From Strigamia acuminata (Eukaryota; Arthropoda; Chilopoda; Geophilomorpha; Linotaeniidae), in assembly GCA_949358305.1 (NCBI GenBank), contig CASHSZ010000139.1, positions 62,001-126,000 of the forward strand: a DNA stretch of 64,000 nt, given 5' to 3'. The position numbers and the translations under genes were made by a program. The first letter of the stretch is position 1. Every line of letters begins with the position of its first letter. Below the pieces are notes generated by a model that saw nothing but the letters and a program-made list of their open reading frames with translations, had not been told where the DNA came from and searched no databases. Below are positions 1 through 13,485 of the stretch, in pieces.

Positions 1-3000
1 CATTGGTCTTGTAGTGTTTGTGCTAAGTCAACTGTGATGAGATCAAAAGTCTATTCTCCCAAATAATCGGTTGGATGTTTCTAAAACTTACATTGGAACC
101 TTCTACTAAGGTTTAAACACTATTTCTGAACATTCAGAGACATTGGTCTTGTGGTGTTTGTGCTAAGTCAACTGTGATGAGATCAAAAGTCTATTCTCCC
201 AAATCATCGGTTGGATGTTTCTAAAACTTACATTGGAACCTTCTACTAAGGTTTAAACACTATTTCTGAACATTCAGAGACATTGGTCTTGTGGTGTTTG
301 TGCTAAGTCAACTGTGATGAGATCAAAAGTCTATTCTCCCAAATCATCGCTTGGATGTTGCTAAAACTTACATTGAAGGCTTCTACTAAGGTTTAAACAC
401 TATTTCTGAACATTCAGAGACATTGGTCTTGTGGTGTTTGTGCTAAGTCAACTGTGATGAGATCAAAAGTCTATTCTCCCAAATCATCGGTTGGATGTTT
501 CTAAAACTTACATTGGAGCCTTCTACTAAGGTTTAAACACTATTTCTGAACATTCAGAGACATTGGTCTTGTGGTGTTTGTGCTAAGTCAACTGTGATGA
601 GATCAAAAGTCTATTCTCCCAAATCATTGGTTGGATGTTTCTAAAACTTACATTGGAGCCTTCTACTAAGGTTTAAACACTATTTCTGAACATTCAGAGA
701 CATTGGTCTTGTGGTGTTTGTGCTAAGTCAACTGTGATGAGGTCAAAAGTCTATTCTCCCAAATCATCGGTTGAATGTTTCTAAAACTTACATTGGAGCC
801 TTCTACTAAAGTTTAAACACTATTTCTGAACATTCAGAGACATTGGTCTTGTGGTGTTTGTTGTAAGTCAACTGTGATGAGATCAAAAGTCTATTCTCCC
901 AAATCATCGGTTGGATGTTTCTAAAACTTACATTGGAACCTTCTACTAAGGTTTAAACACTATTTCTGAACATTCAGAGACATTGGTCTTGTGGTGTTTG
1001 TGCTAAGTCAACTGTGATGAGATCAAAAGTCTATTCTCCCAAATCATCGCTTGGATGTTGCTAAAACTTACATTGAAGGCTTCTACTAAGGTTTAAACAC
1101 TATTTCTGAACATTCAGAGACATTGGTCTTGTGGTGTTTGTGCTAAGTCAACTGTGATGAGATCAAAAGTCTATTCTCCCAAATCATTGGTTGGATGTTT
1201 CTAAAACTTACATTGGAGCCTTCTACTAAGGTTTAAACACTATTTCTGAACATTCAGAGACATTGGTCTTGTGGTGTTTGTGCTAAGTCAACTGTGATGA
1301 GATCAAAAGTCTATTCTCCCAAATCATTGGTTGGATGTTTCTAAAACTTACATTGGAGCCTTCTACTAAGGTTTAAACACTATTTCTGAACATTCAGAGA
1401 CATTGGTCTTGTGGTGTTTGTGCTAAGTCAACTGTGATGAGGTCAAAAGTCTATTCTCCCAAATCATCGGTTGAATGTTTCTAAAACTTACATTGGAGCC
1501 TTCTACTAAAGTTTAAACACTATTTCTGAACATTCAGAGACATTGGTCTTGTGGTGTTTGTGCTAAGTCAACTGTGATGAGATCAAAAGTCTATTCTCCC
1601 AAATCATCGGTTGGATGTTTCTAAAATTTACATTGGAGCCTTCTACTAAGGTTTAAACACTATTTCTAAACATTCAGAGACATTGGTCTTGTGGTGTTTG
1701 TGCTAAGTCAACTGCGATGTGAAATATGCTCAAAATTTTTTTTTCAAAATTTATTGCTTGGGTGTTGCTAAAACTTATATTGAAGGCTTCTACTAAGGTT
1801 TAAAAACTATTTCTAAACATTCAGACACATTGGACTTGTGGTGTTTGTGCTAAGTCAACTGTGATGAGATCAAAAATCTATTCTCCCAAATCATTGGTTG
1901 GATGTTTCTAAAACTTACATTGGAGCCTTCTACTAAGGTTTAAACACTATTTCTGAACATTCAGAGACATTGGTCTTGTGGTGTTTGTGCTAAGTCAACT
2001 GTGATGAGATCAAAAGTCTATTCTCCCAAATCATTGGTTGGATGTTTCTAAAACTTACATTGGAGCCTTCTACTAAGGTTTAAACACTATTTCTGAACAT
2101 TCAGAGACATTGGTCTTGTGGTGTTTGTGCTAAGTCAACTGTGATGAGATCAAAAGTCTATTCTCCCAAATCATTGGTTGGATGTTTCTAAAACTTACAT
2201 TGGAGCCTTCTACTAAGGTTTAAACACTATTTCTGAACATTCAGAGACATTGGTCTTGTGGTGTTTGTGCTAAGTCAACTGTGATGAGATCAAAAGTCTA
2301 TTCTCCCAAATCATTGGTTGGATGTTTCTAAAACTTACATTGGAGCCTTCTACTAAGGTTTAAACACTATTTCTGAACATTCAGAGACATTGGTCTTGTG
2401 GTGTTTGTGCTAAGTCAACTGTGATGAGATCAAAAGTCTATTCTCCCAAATCATTGGTTGGATGTTTCTAAAACTTACATTGGAGCCTTCTACTAAGGTT
2501 TAAACACTATTTCTGAACATTCAGAGACATTGGTCTTGTGGTGTTTGTGCTAAGTCAACTGTGATGAGATCAAAAGTCTATTCTCCCAAATCATTGGTTG
2601 GATGTTTCTAAAACTTACATTGGAGCCTTCTACTAAGGTTTAAACACTATTTCTGAACATTCAGAGACATTGGTCTTGTGGTGTTTGTGCTAAGTCAACT
2701 GTGATGTAAAATAAGCTCAAAATTTTTTTTTCAAAATTTATTGCTTGGGTGTTGCTAAAACTTATATTGAAGGCTTCTACTAAGGTTTAAACACTATTTC
2801 TGAACATTCAGAGACATTGGACTTGTGGTGTTTGTGCTAAGTCAACTGTGATGAGATCAAAAGTCTATTCTCCCAAATCATCGGTTGGATGTTTCTAAAA
2901 CTTACATTGGAGCCTTCTACTAAGGTTTAAACACTATTTCTGAACATTCAGAGACATTGGTCTTGTGGTGTTTGTGCTAAGTCAACTGTGATGAGATCAA

Positions 3001-5757
3001 AAGTCTATTCTCCCAAATCATCGCTTGGATGTTGCTAAAACTTACATTGAAGGCTTCTACTAAGGTTTAAACACTATTTCTGAACATTCAGAGACATTGG
3101 TCTTGTGGTGTTTGTGCTAAGTCAACTGTGATGAGATCAAAAGTCTATTCTCCCAAATCATCGGTTGGATGTTTCTAAAACTTACATTGGAGCCTTCTAC
3201 TAAGGTTTAAACACTATTTCTGAACATTCAGAGACATTGGTCTTGTGGTGTTTGTGCTAAGTCAACTGTGATGAGATCAAAAGTCTATTCTCCCAAATCA
3301 TTGGTTGGATGTTTCTAAAACTTACATTGGAGCCTTCTACTAAGGTTTAAACACTATTTCTGAACATTCAGAGACATTGGTCTTGTGGTGTTTGTGCTAA
3401 GTCAACTGTGATGAGGTCAAAAGTCTATTCTCCCAAATCATCGGTTGAATGTTTCTAAAACTTACATTGGAGCCTTCTACTAAAGTTTAAACACTATTTC
3501 TGAACATTCAGAGACATTGGTCTTGTGGTGTTTGTTGTAAGTCAACTGTGATGAGATCAAAAGTCTATTCTCCCAAATCATCGGTTGGATGTTTCTAAAA
3601 CTTACATTGGAACCTTCTACTAAGGTTTAAACACTATTTCTGAACATTCAGAGACATTGGTCTTGTGGTGTTTGTGCTAAGTCAACTGTGATGAGATCAA
3701 AAGTCTATTCTCCCAAATCATTGGTTGGATGTTTCTAAAACTTACATTGGAGCCTTCTACTAAGGTTTAAACACTATTTCTGAACATTCAGAGACATTGG
3801 TCTTGTGGTGTTTGTGCTAAGTCAACTGTGATGAGATCAAAAATCTATTCTCCCAAATCATTGGTTGGATGTTTCTAAAACTTACATTGGAGCCTTCTAC
3901 TAAGGTTTAAACACTATTTCTGAACATTCAGAGACATTGGTCTTGTGGTGTTTGTGCTAAGTCAACTGTGATGAGATCAAAAGTCTATTCTCCCAAATCA
4001 TTGGTTGGATGTTTCTAAAACTTACATTGGAGCCTTCTACTAAGGTTTAAACACTATTTCTGAACATTCAGAGACATTGGTCTTGTGGTGTTTGTGCTAA
4101 GTCAACTGTGATGAGATCAAAAGTCTATTCTCCCAAATCATTGGTTGGATGTTTCTAAAACTTACATTGGAGCCTTCTACTAAGGTTTAAACACTATTTC
4201 TGAACATTCAGAGACATTGGTCTTGTGGTGTTTGTGCTAAGTCAACTGTGATGAGATCAAAAGTCTATTCTCCCAAATCATTGGTTGGATGTTTCTAAAA
4301 CTTACATTGGAGCCTTCTACTAAGGTTTAAACACTATTTCTGAACATTCAGAGACATTGGTCTTGTGGTGTTTGTGCTAAGTCAACTGTGATGTAAAATA
4401 AGCTCAAAATTTTTTTTTCAAAATTTATTGCTTGGGTGTTGCTAAAACTTATATTGAAGGCTTCTACTAAGGTTTAAACACTATTTCTGAACATTCAGAG
4501 ACATTGGACTTGTGGTGTTTGTGCTAAGTCAACTGTGATGAGATCAAAAGTCTATTCTCCCAAATCATCGGTTGGATGTTTCTAAAACTTACATTGGAGC
4601 CTTCTACTAAGGTTTAAACACTATTTCTGAACATTCAGAGACATTGGTCTTGTGGTGTTTGTGCTAAGTCAACTGTGATGAGATCAAAAGTCTATTCTCC
4701 CAAATCATTGGTTGGATGTTTCTAAAACTTACATTGGAGCCTTCTACTAAGGTTTAAACACTATTTCTGAACATTCAGAGACATTGGTCTTGTGGTGTTT
4801 GTGCTAAGTCAACTGTGATGAGATCAAAAGTCTATTCTCCCAAATCATTGGTTGGATGTTTCTAAAACTTACATTGGAGCCTTCTACTAAGGTTTAAACA
4901 CTATTTCTGAACATTCAGAGACATTGGTCTTGTGGTGTTTGTGCTAAGTCAACTGTGATGAGATCAAAAGTCTATTCTCCCAAATCATTGGTTGGATGTT
5001 TCTAAAACTTACATTGGAGCCTTCTACTAAGGTTTAAACACTATTTCTGAACATTCAGAGACATTGGTCTTGTGGTGTTTGTGCTAAGTCAACTGTGATG
5101 AGATCAAAAGTCTATTCTCCCAAATCATTGGTTGGATGTTTCTAAAACTTACATTGGAGCCTTCTACTAAGGTTTAAACACTATTTCTGAACATTCAGAG
5201 ACATTGGTCTTGTGGTGTTTGTGCTAAGTCAACTGTGATGAGATCAAAAGTCTATTCTCCCAAATCATCAGTTGGATGTTTCTAAAATTTACATTGGAGC
5301 CTTCTACTAAGGTTTAAACACTATTTCTAAACATTCAGAGACATTGGTCTTGTGGTGTTTGTGCTAAGTCAACTGCGATGTGAAATATGCTCAAAATTTT
5401 TTTTTCAAAATTTATTGCTTGGGTGTTGCTAAAACTTATATTGAAGGCTTCTACTAAGGTTTAAAAACTATTTCTAAACATTCAGAGACATTGGACTTGT
5501 GGTGTTTGTGCTAAGTCAACTGTGATGAGATCAAAAATCTATTCTCCCAAATCATTGGTTGGATGTTTCTAAAACTTACATTGGAGCCTTCTACTAAGGT
5601 TTAAACACTATTTCTGAACATTCAGAGACATTGGTCTTGTGGTGTTTGTGCTAAGTCAACTGTGATGAGATCAAAAGTCTATTCTCCCAAATCATTGGTT
5701 GGATGTTTCTAAAACTTACATTGGAGCCTTCTACTAAGGTTTAAACACTATTTCTGA
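1..5757 (+). repeat. 140-bp satellite array, segment 1 (forward polarity)
   Basis: Head-to-tail array of about 41 monomers. The unit is 140 bp: CATTGG starts recur at 1, 141, 281, 421 and onward. Most monomers differ from each other at only a few diagnostic positions (CATCGG/CATTGG/CATCGC near position 65, GGAGCC/GGAACC/GAAGGC near 97, AGATC/AGGTC near 42). Four 147-bp variant monomers have their A-tract centre at 1745, 2732, 4419 and 5406; the intervals 987, 1687 and 987 are each 147+140n. No coding potential: every frame is interrupted in each unit. The window starts inside the array. A simple-sequence or coding-repeat origin is excluded by unit length and stops. The centromeric or heterochromatic role is inference. 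Confidence 0.97.
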
Positions 5758-5834
5758 GATTTGGGAGAATAGACTTTTGATCTCATCACAGTTGACTTAG
5801 CACAAACACCACAAGACCAATGTCTCTGAATGTT
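5750..5834. other. Satellite polarity-switch (inversion) junction
   Basis: Forward monomer sequence matches through TTTCTGA ending at 5757 (monomer position 129). From 5758 the sequence is GATTTGGGAG, the reverse complement of a monomer read downward from position 65. There is no shared base at the join, so it is blunt. Because the phases differ, the right-hand inverted partner of base 5757 is at 5834, leaving a 76-bp spacer (5758-5833) between two very long inverted arms. It is a real rearrangement or an assembly join; the sequence alone cannot separate these. Confidence 0.9.
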
Positions 5835-8800
5835 CAGAAATAGTGTTTAAACCTTAGTAGAAGGCTCCAATGTAAGTTTTAGAAACATCCAACCGATGAT
5901 TTGGGAGAATAGACTTTTGATCTCATCACAGTTGACTTAGCACAAACACCACAAGACCAATGTCTCTGAATGTTCAGAAATAGTGTTTAAACCTTAGTAG
6001 AAGGCTCCAATGTAAGTTTTAGAAACATCCAATTGATGATTTGGGAGAATAGACTTTTGATCTCATCACAGTTGACTTAGCACAAACACCACAAGTCCAA
6101 TGTCTCTGAATGTTCAGAAATAGTGTTTAAACCTTAGTAGAAGGCTCCAATGTAAGTTTTAGAAACATCCAACCGATGATTTGGGAGAATAGACTTTTGA
6201 TCTCATCACAGTTGACTTAGCACAAACACCACAAGACCAATGTCTCTGAATGTTCAGAAATAGTGTTTAAACCTTAGTAGAAGGCTCCAATGTAAGTTTT
6301 AGAAACATCCAACCAATGATTTGGGAGAATAGACTTTTGATCTCATCACAGTTGACTTAGCACAAACACCACAAGACCAATGTCTCTGAATGTTCAGAAA
6401 TAGTGTTTAAACCTTAGTAGAAGGTTCCAATGTAAGTTTTAGAAACATCCAACCGATGATTTGGGAGAATAGACTTTTGATCTCATCACAGTTGACTTAG
6501 CACAAACACCACAAGACCAATGTCTCTGAATGTTCAGAAATAGTGTTTAAACTTTAGTAGAAGGCTCCAATGTAAGTTTTAGAAACATTCAACCGATGAT
6601 TTGGGAGAATAGACTTTTGACCTCATCACAGTTGACTTAGCACAAACACCACAAGACCAATGTCTCTGAATGTTCAGAAATAGTGTTTAAACCTTAGTAG
6701 AAGGCTCCAATGTAAGTTTTAGAAACATCCAATTGATGATTTGGGAGAATAGACTTTTGATCTCATCACAGTTGACTTAGCACAAACACCACAAGTCCAA
6801 TGTCTCTGAATGTTCAGAAATAGTGTTTAAACCTTAGTAGAAGGCTCCAATGTAAGTTTTAGAAACATCCAACCGATGATTTGGGAGAATAGACTTTTGA
6901 TCTCATCACAGTTGACTTAGCACAAACACCACAAGACCAATGTCTCTGAATGTTCAGAAATAGTGTTTAAACCTTAGTAGAAGGCTCCAATGTAAGTTTT
7001 AGAAACATCCAACCAATGATTTGGGAGAATAGACTTTTGATCTCATCACAGTTGACTTAGCACAAACACCACAAGACCAATGTCTCTGAATGTTCAGAAA
7101 TAGTGTTTAAACCTTAGTAGAAGGTTCCAATGTAAGTTTTAGAAACATCCAACCGATGATTTGGGAGAATAGACTTTTGATCTCATCACAGTTGACTTAG
7201 CACAAACACCACAAGACCAATGTCTCTGAATGTTCAGAAATAGTGTTTAAACTTTAGTAGAAGGCTCCAATGTAAGTTTTAGAAACATTCAACCGATGAT
7301 TTGGGAGAATAGACTTTTGACCTCATCACAGTTGACTTAGCACAAACACCACAAGACCAATGTCTCTGAATGTTCAGAAATAGTGTTTAAACCTTAGTAG
7401 AAGGCTCCAATGTAAGTTTTAGAAACATCCAACCAATGATTTGGGAGAATAGACTTTTGATCTCATCACAGTTGACTTAGCACAAACACCACAAGACCAA
7501 TGTCTCTGAATGTTCAGAAATAGTGTTTAAACCTTAGTAGAAGGCTCCAATGTAAGTTTTAGAAACATCCAACCGATGATTTGGGAGAATAGACTTTTGA
7601 TCTCATCACAGTTGACTTAGCACAAACACCACAAGACCAATGTCTCTGAATGTTCAGAAATAGTGTTTAAACTTTAGTAGAAGGCTCCAATGTAAGTTTT
7701 AGAAACATTCAACCGATGATTTGGGAGAATAGACTTTTGACCTCATCACAGTTGACTTAGCACAAACACCACAAGACCAATGTCTCTGAATGTTCAGAAA
7801 TAGTGTTTAAACCTTAGTAGAAGGCTCCAATGTAAGTTTTAGAAACATCCAACCAATGATTTGGGAGAATAGACTTTTGATCTCATCACAGTTGACTTAG
7901 CACAAACACCACAAGACCAATGTCTCTGAATGTTCAGAAATAGTGTTTAAACCTTAGTAGAAGGCTCCAATGTAAGTTTTAGAAACATCCAACCAATGAT
8001 TTGGGAGAATAGATTTTTGATCTCATCACAGTTGACTTAGCACAAACACCACAAGACCAATGTCTCTGAATGTTCAGAAATAGTGTTTAAACCTTAGTAG
8101 AAGGCTCCAATGTAAGTTTTAGAAACATCCAACCAATGATTTGGGAGAATAGACTTTTGATCTCATCACAGTTGACTTAGCACAAACACCACAAGACCAA
8201 TGTCTCTGAATGTTCAGAAATAGTGTTTAAACCTTAGTAGAAGGCTCCAATGTAAGTTTTAGAAACATCCAACCGATGATTTGGGAGAATAGACTTTTGA
8301 TCTCATCACAGTTGACTTAGCACAAACACCACAAGTCCAATGTCTCTGAATGTTCAGAAATAGTGTTTAAACCTTAGTAGAAGCCTTCAATATAAGTTTT
8401 AGCAACACCCAAGCAATAAATTTTGAAAAAAAAATTTTGAGCTTATTTTACATCACAGTTGACTTAGCACAAACACCACAAGACCAATGTCTCTGAATGT
8501 TCAGAAATAGTGTTTAAACCTTAGTAGAAGGCTCCAATGTAAGTTTTAGAAACATCCAACCAATGATTTGGGAGAATAGACTTTTGATCTCATCACAGTT
8601 GACTTAGCACAAACACCACAAGACCAATGTCTCTGAATGTTCAGAAATAGTGTTTAAACCTTAGTAGAAGGCTCCAATGTAAGTTTTAGAAACATCCAAC
8701 CAATGATTTGGGAGAATAGACTTTTGATCTCATCACAGTTGACTTAGCACAAACACCACAAGACCAATGTCTCTGAATGTTCAGAAATAGTGTTTAAACC

Positions 8801-9551
8801 TTAGTAGAAGGCTCCAATGTAAGTTTTAGAAACATCCAACCAATGATTTGGGAGAATAGACTTTTGATCTCATCACAGTTGACTTAGCACAAACACCACA
8901 AGACCAATGTCTCTGAATGTTCAGAAATAGTGTTTAAACCTTAGTAGAAGGCTCCAATGTAAGTTTTAGAAACATCCAACCAATGATTTGGGAGAATAGA
9001 CTTTTGATCTCATCACAGTTGACTTAGCACAAACACCACAAGACCAATGTCTCTGAATGTTCAGAAATAGTGTTTAAACCTTAGTAGAAGGCTCCAATGT
9101 AAGTTTTAGAAACATCCAACCAATGATTTGGGAGAATAGACTTTTGATCTCATCACAGTTGACTTAGCACAAACACCACAAGACCAATGTCTCTGAATGT
9201 TCAGAAATAGTGTTTAAACCTTAGTAGAAGGCTCCAATGTAAGTTTTAGAAACATCCAACCGATGATTTGGGAGAATAAACTTTTGATCTCATCACAGTT
9301 GACTTAGCACAAACACCACAAGACCAATGTCTCTGAATGTTCAGAAATAGTGTTTAAACCTTAGTAGAAGGCTCCAATGTAAGTTTTAGAAACATCCAAC
9401 CAATGATTTGGGAGAATAGATTTTTGATCTCATCACAGTTGACTTAGCACAAACACCACAAGTCCAATGTGTCTGAATGTTTAGAAATAGTTTTTAAACC
9501 TTAGTAGAAGCCTTCAATATAAGTTTTAGCAACACCCAAGCAATAAATTTT

Positions 9552-12500
9552 GAAAAAAAAATTTTGAGCATATTTCACATCGCAGTTGACTTAGCACAAA
9601 CACCACAAGACCAATGTCTCTGAATGTTTAGAAATAGTGTTTAAACCTTAGTAGAAGGCTCCAATGTAAATTTTAGAAACATCCAACCGATGATTTGGGA
9701 GAATAGACTTTTGATCTCATCACAGTTGACTTAGCACAAACACCACAAGACCAATGTCTCTGAATGTTCAGAAATAGTGTTTAAACTTTAGTAGAAGGCT
9801 CCAATGTAAGTTTTAGAAACATTCAACCGATGATTTGGGAGAATAGACTTTTGACCTCATCACAGTTGACTTAGCACAAACACCACAAGACCAATGTCTC
9901 TGAATGTTCAGAAATAGTGTTTAAACCTTAGTAGAAGGCTCCAATGTAAGTTTTAGAAACATCCAACCAATGATTTGGGAGAATAGACTTTTGATCTCAT
10001 CACAGTTGACTTAGCACAAACACCACAAGACCAATGTCTCTGAATGTTCAGAAATAGTGTTTAAACCTTAGTAGAAGGCTCCAATGTAAGTTTTAGAAAC
10101 ATCCAACCAATGATTTGGGAGAATAGACTTTTGATCTCATCACAGTTGACTTAGCACAAACACCACAAGACCAATGTCTCTGAATGTTCAGAAATAGTGT
10201 TTAAACCTTAGTAGAAGCCTTCAATGTAAGTTTTAGCAACATCCAAGCGATGATTTGGGAGAATAGACTTTTGATCTCATCACAGTTGACTTAGCACAAA
10301 CACCACAAGACCAATGTCTCTGAATGTTCAGAAATAGTGTTTAAACCTTAGTAGAAGGTTCCAATGTAAGTTTTAGAAACATCCAACCGATGATTTGGGA
10401 GAATAGACTTTTGATCTCATCACAGTTGACTTACAACAAACACCACAAGACCAATGTCTCTGAATGTTCAGAAATAGTGTTTAAACTTTAGTAGAAGGCT
10501 CCAATGTAAGTTTTAGAAACATTCAACCGATGATTTGGGAGAATAGACTTTTGACCTCATCACAGTTGACTTAGCACAAACACCACAAGACCAATGTCTC
10601 TGAATGTTCAGAAATAGTGTTTAAACCTTAGTAGAAGGCTCCAATGTAAGTTTTAGAAACATCCAACCAATGATTTGGGAGAATAGACTTTTGATCTCAT
10701 CACAGTTGACTTAGCACAAACACCACAAGACCAATGTCTCTGAATGTTCAGAAATAGTGTTTAAACCTTAGTAGAAGGCTCCAATGTAAGTTTTAGAAAC
10801 ATCCAACCGATGATTTGGGAGAATAGACTTTTGATCTCATCACAGTTGACTTAGCACAAACACCACAAGACCAATGTCTCTGAATGTTCAGAAATAGTGT
10901 TTAAACCTTAGTAGAAGCCTTCAATGTAAGTTTTAGCAACATCCAAGCGATGATTTGGGAGAATAGACTTTTGATCTCATCACAGTTGACTTAGCACAAA
11001 CACCACAAGACCAATGTCTCTGAATGTTCAGAAATAGTGTTTAAACCTTAGTAGAAGGCTCCAATGTAAGTTTTAGAAACATCCAACCAATGATTTGGGA
11101 GAATAGACTTTTGATCTCATCACAGTTGACTTAGCACAAACACCACAAGACCAATGTCTCTGAATGTTCAGAAATAGTGTTTAAACCTTAGTAGAAGGCT
11201 CCAATGTAAGTTTTAGAAACATCCAACCGATGATTTGGGAGAATAAACTTTTGATCTCATCACAGTTGACTTAGCACAAACACCACAAGACCAATGTCTC
11301 TGAATGTTCAGAAATAGTGTTTAAACCTTAGTAGAAGGCTCCAATGTAAGTTTTAGAAACATCCAACCAATGATTTGGGAGAATAGATTTTTGATCTCAT
11401 CACAGTTGACTTAGCACAAACACCACAAGTCCAATGTGTCTGAATGTTTAGAAATAGTTTTTAAACCTTAGTAGAAGCCTTCAATATAAGTTTTAGCAAC
11501 ACCCAAGCAATAAATTTTGAAAAAAAAATTTTGAGCATATTTCACATCGCAGTTGACTTAGCACAAACACCACAAGACCAATGTCTCTGAATGTTTAGAA
11601 ATAGTGTTTAAACCTTAGTAGAAGGCTCCAATGTAAATTTTAGAAACATCCAACCGATGATTTGGGAGAATAGACTTTTGATCTCATCACAGTTGACTTA
11701 GCACAAACACCACAAGACCAATGTCTCTGAATGTTCAGAAATAGTGTTTAAACTTTAGTAGAAGGCTCCAATGTAAGTTTTAGAAACATTCAACCGATGA
11801 TTTGGGAGAATAGACTTTTGACCTCATCACAGTTGACTTAGCACAAACACCACAAGACCAATGTCTCTGAATGTTCAGAAATAGTGTTTAAACCTTAGTA
11901 GAAGGCTCCAATGTAAGTTTTAGAAACATCCAACCAATGATTTGGGAGAATAGACTTTTGATCTCATCACAGTTGACTTAGCACAAACACCACAAGACCA
12001 ATGTCTCTGAATGTTCAGAAATAGTGTTTAAACCTTAGTAGAAGGCTCCAATGTAAGTTTTAGAAACATCCAACCAATGATTTGGGAGAATAGACTTTTG
12101 ATCTCATCACAGTTGACTTAGCACAAACACCACAAGACCAATGTCTCTGAATGTTCAGAAATAGTGTTTAAACCTTAGTAGAAGCCTTCAATGTAAGTTT
12201 TAGCAACATCCAAGCGATGATTTGGGAGAATAGACTTTTGATCTCATCACAGTTGACTTAGCACAAACACCACAAGACCAATGTCTCTGAATGTTCAGAA
12301 ATAGTGTTTAAACCTTAGTAGAAGGTTCCAATGTAAGTTTTAGAAACATCCAACCGATGATTTGGGAGAATAGACTTTTGATCTCATCACAGTTGACTTA
12401 CAACAAACACCACAAGACCAATGTCTCTGAATGTTCAGAAATAGTGTTTAAACTTTAGTAGAAGGCTCCAATGTAAGTTTTAGAAACATTCAACCGATGA

Positions 12501-13485
12501 TTTGGGAGAATAGACTTTTGACCTCATCACAGTTGACTTAGCACAAACACCACAAGACCAATGTCTCTGAATGTTCAGAAATAGTGTTTAAACCTTAGTA
12601 GAAGGCTCCAATGTAAGTTTTAGAAACATCCAACCAATGATTTGGGAGAATAGACTTTTGATCTCATCACAGTTGACTTAGCACAAACACCACAAGACCA
12701 ATGTCTCTGAATGTTCAGAAATAGTGTTTAAACCTTAGTAGAAGGCTCCAATGTAAGTTTTAGAAACATCCAACCGATGATTTGGGAGAATAGACTTTTG
12801 ATCTCATCACAGTTGACTTAGCACAAACACCACAAGACCAATGTCTCTGAATGTTCAGAAATAGTGTTTAAACCTTAGTAGAAGCCTTCAATGTAAGTTT
12901 TAGCAACATCCAAGCGATGATTTGGGAGAATAGACTTTTGATCTCATCACAGTTGACTTAGCACAAACACCACAAGACCAATGTCTCTGAATGTTCAGAA
13001 ATAGTGTTTAAACCTTAGTAGAAGGTTCCAATGTAAGTTTTAGAAACATCCAACCGATGATTTGGGAGAATAGACTTTTGATCTCATCACAGTTGACTTA
13101 GCACAAACACCACAAGACCAATGTCTCTGAATGTTCAGAAATAGTGTTTAAACCTTAGTAGAAGGTTCCAATGTAAGTTTTAGAAACATCCAACCGATTA
13201 TTTGGGAGAATAGACTTTTGATCTCATCACAGTTGACTTAGCACAAACACTACAAGACCAATGTCTCTGAATGTTCAGAAATAGTGTTTAAACCTTAGTA
13301 GAAGGCTCCAATGTAAGTTTTAGAAACATCCAACCGATGATTTGGGAGAATAGACTTTTGATCTCATCACAGTTGACTTAGCACAAACACCACAAGACCA
13401 ATGTCTCTGAATGTTCAGAAATAGTGTTTAAACTTTAGTAGAAGGCTCCAATGTAAGTTTTAGAAACATTCAACCGATGATTTGG
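9552..13485 (-). repeat. Tandem 1967-bp higher-order repeat, two copies
   Basis: The order of monomer variants after the A-tract monomer at 9552 recurs after the one at 11519, a shift of 1967 bp (one 147-bp plus thirteen 140-bp monomers). Rare private variants move by exactly this distance: GTAAATTTT at 9666 and 11633, and TTACAACAAA at 10431 and 12398. The second copy then continues with extra monomers to the next A-tract monomer at 13906, so the downstream edge is approximate. This is a 14-mer HOR made by unequal exchange or amplification. Confidence 0.85.

Noticed and set aside
1-140. CENP-B box in the satellite monomer
   Set aside because: The NTTCGNNNNANNCGGGN pattern is not present; the monomer lacks CGGG.
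1-5757. Telomeric or rDNA repeats
   Set aside because: No TTAGG/TTAGGG runs and no rRNA-like sequence; the unit is a 140-bp satellite.
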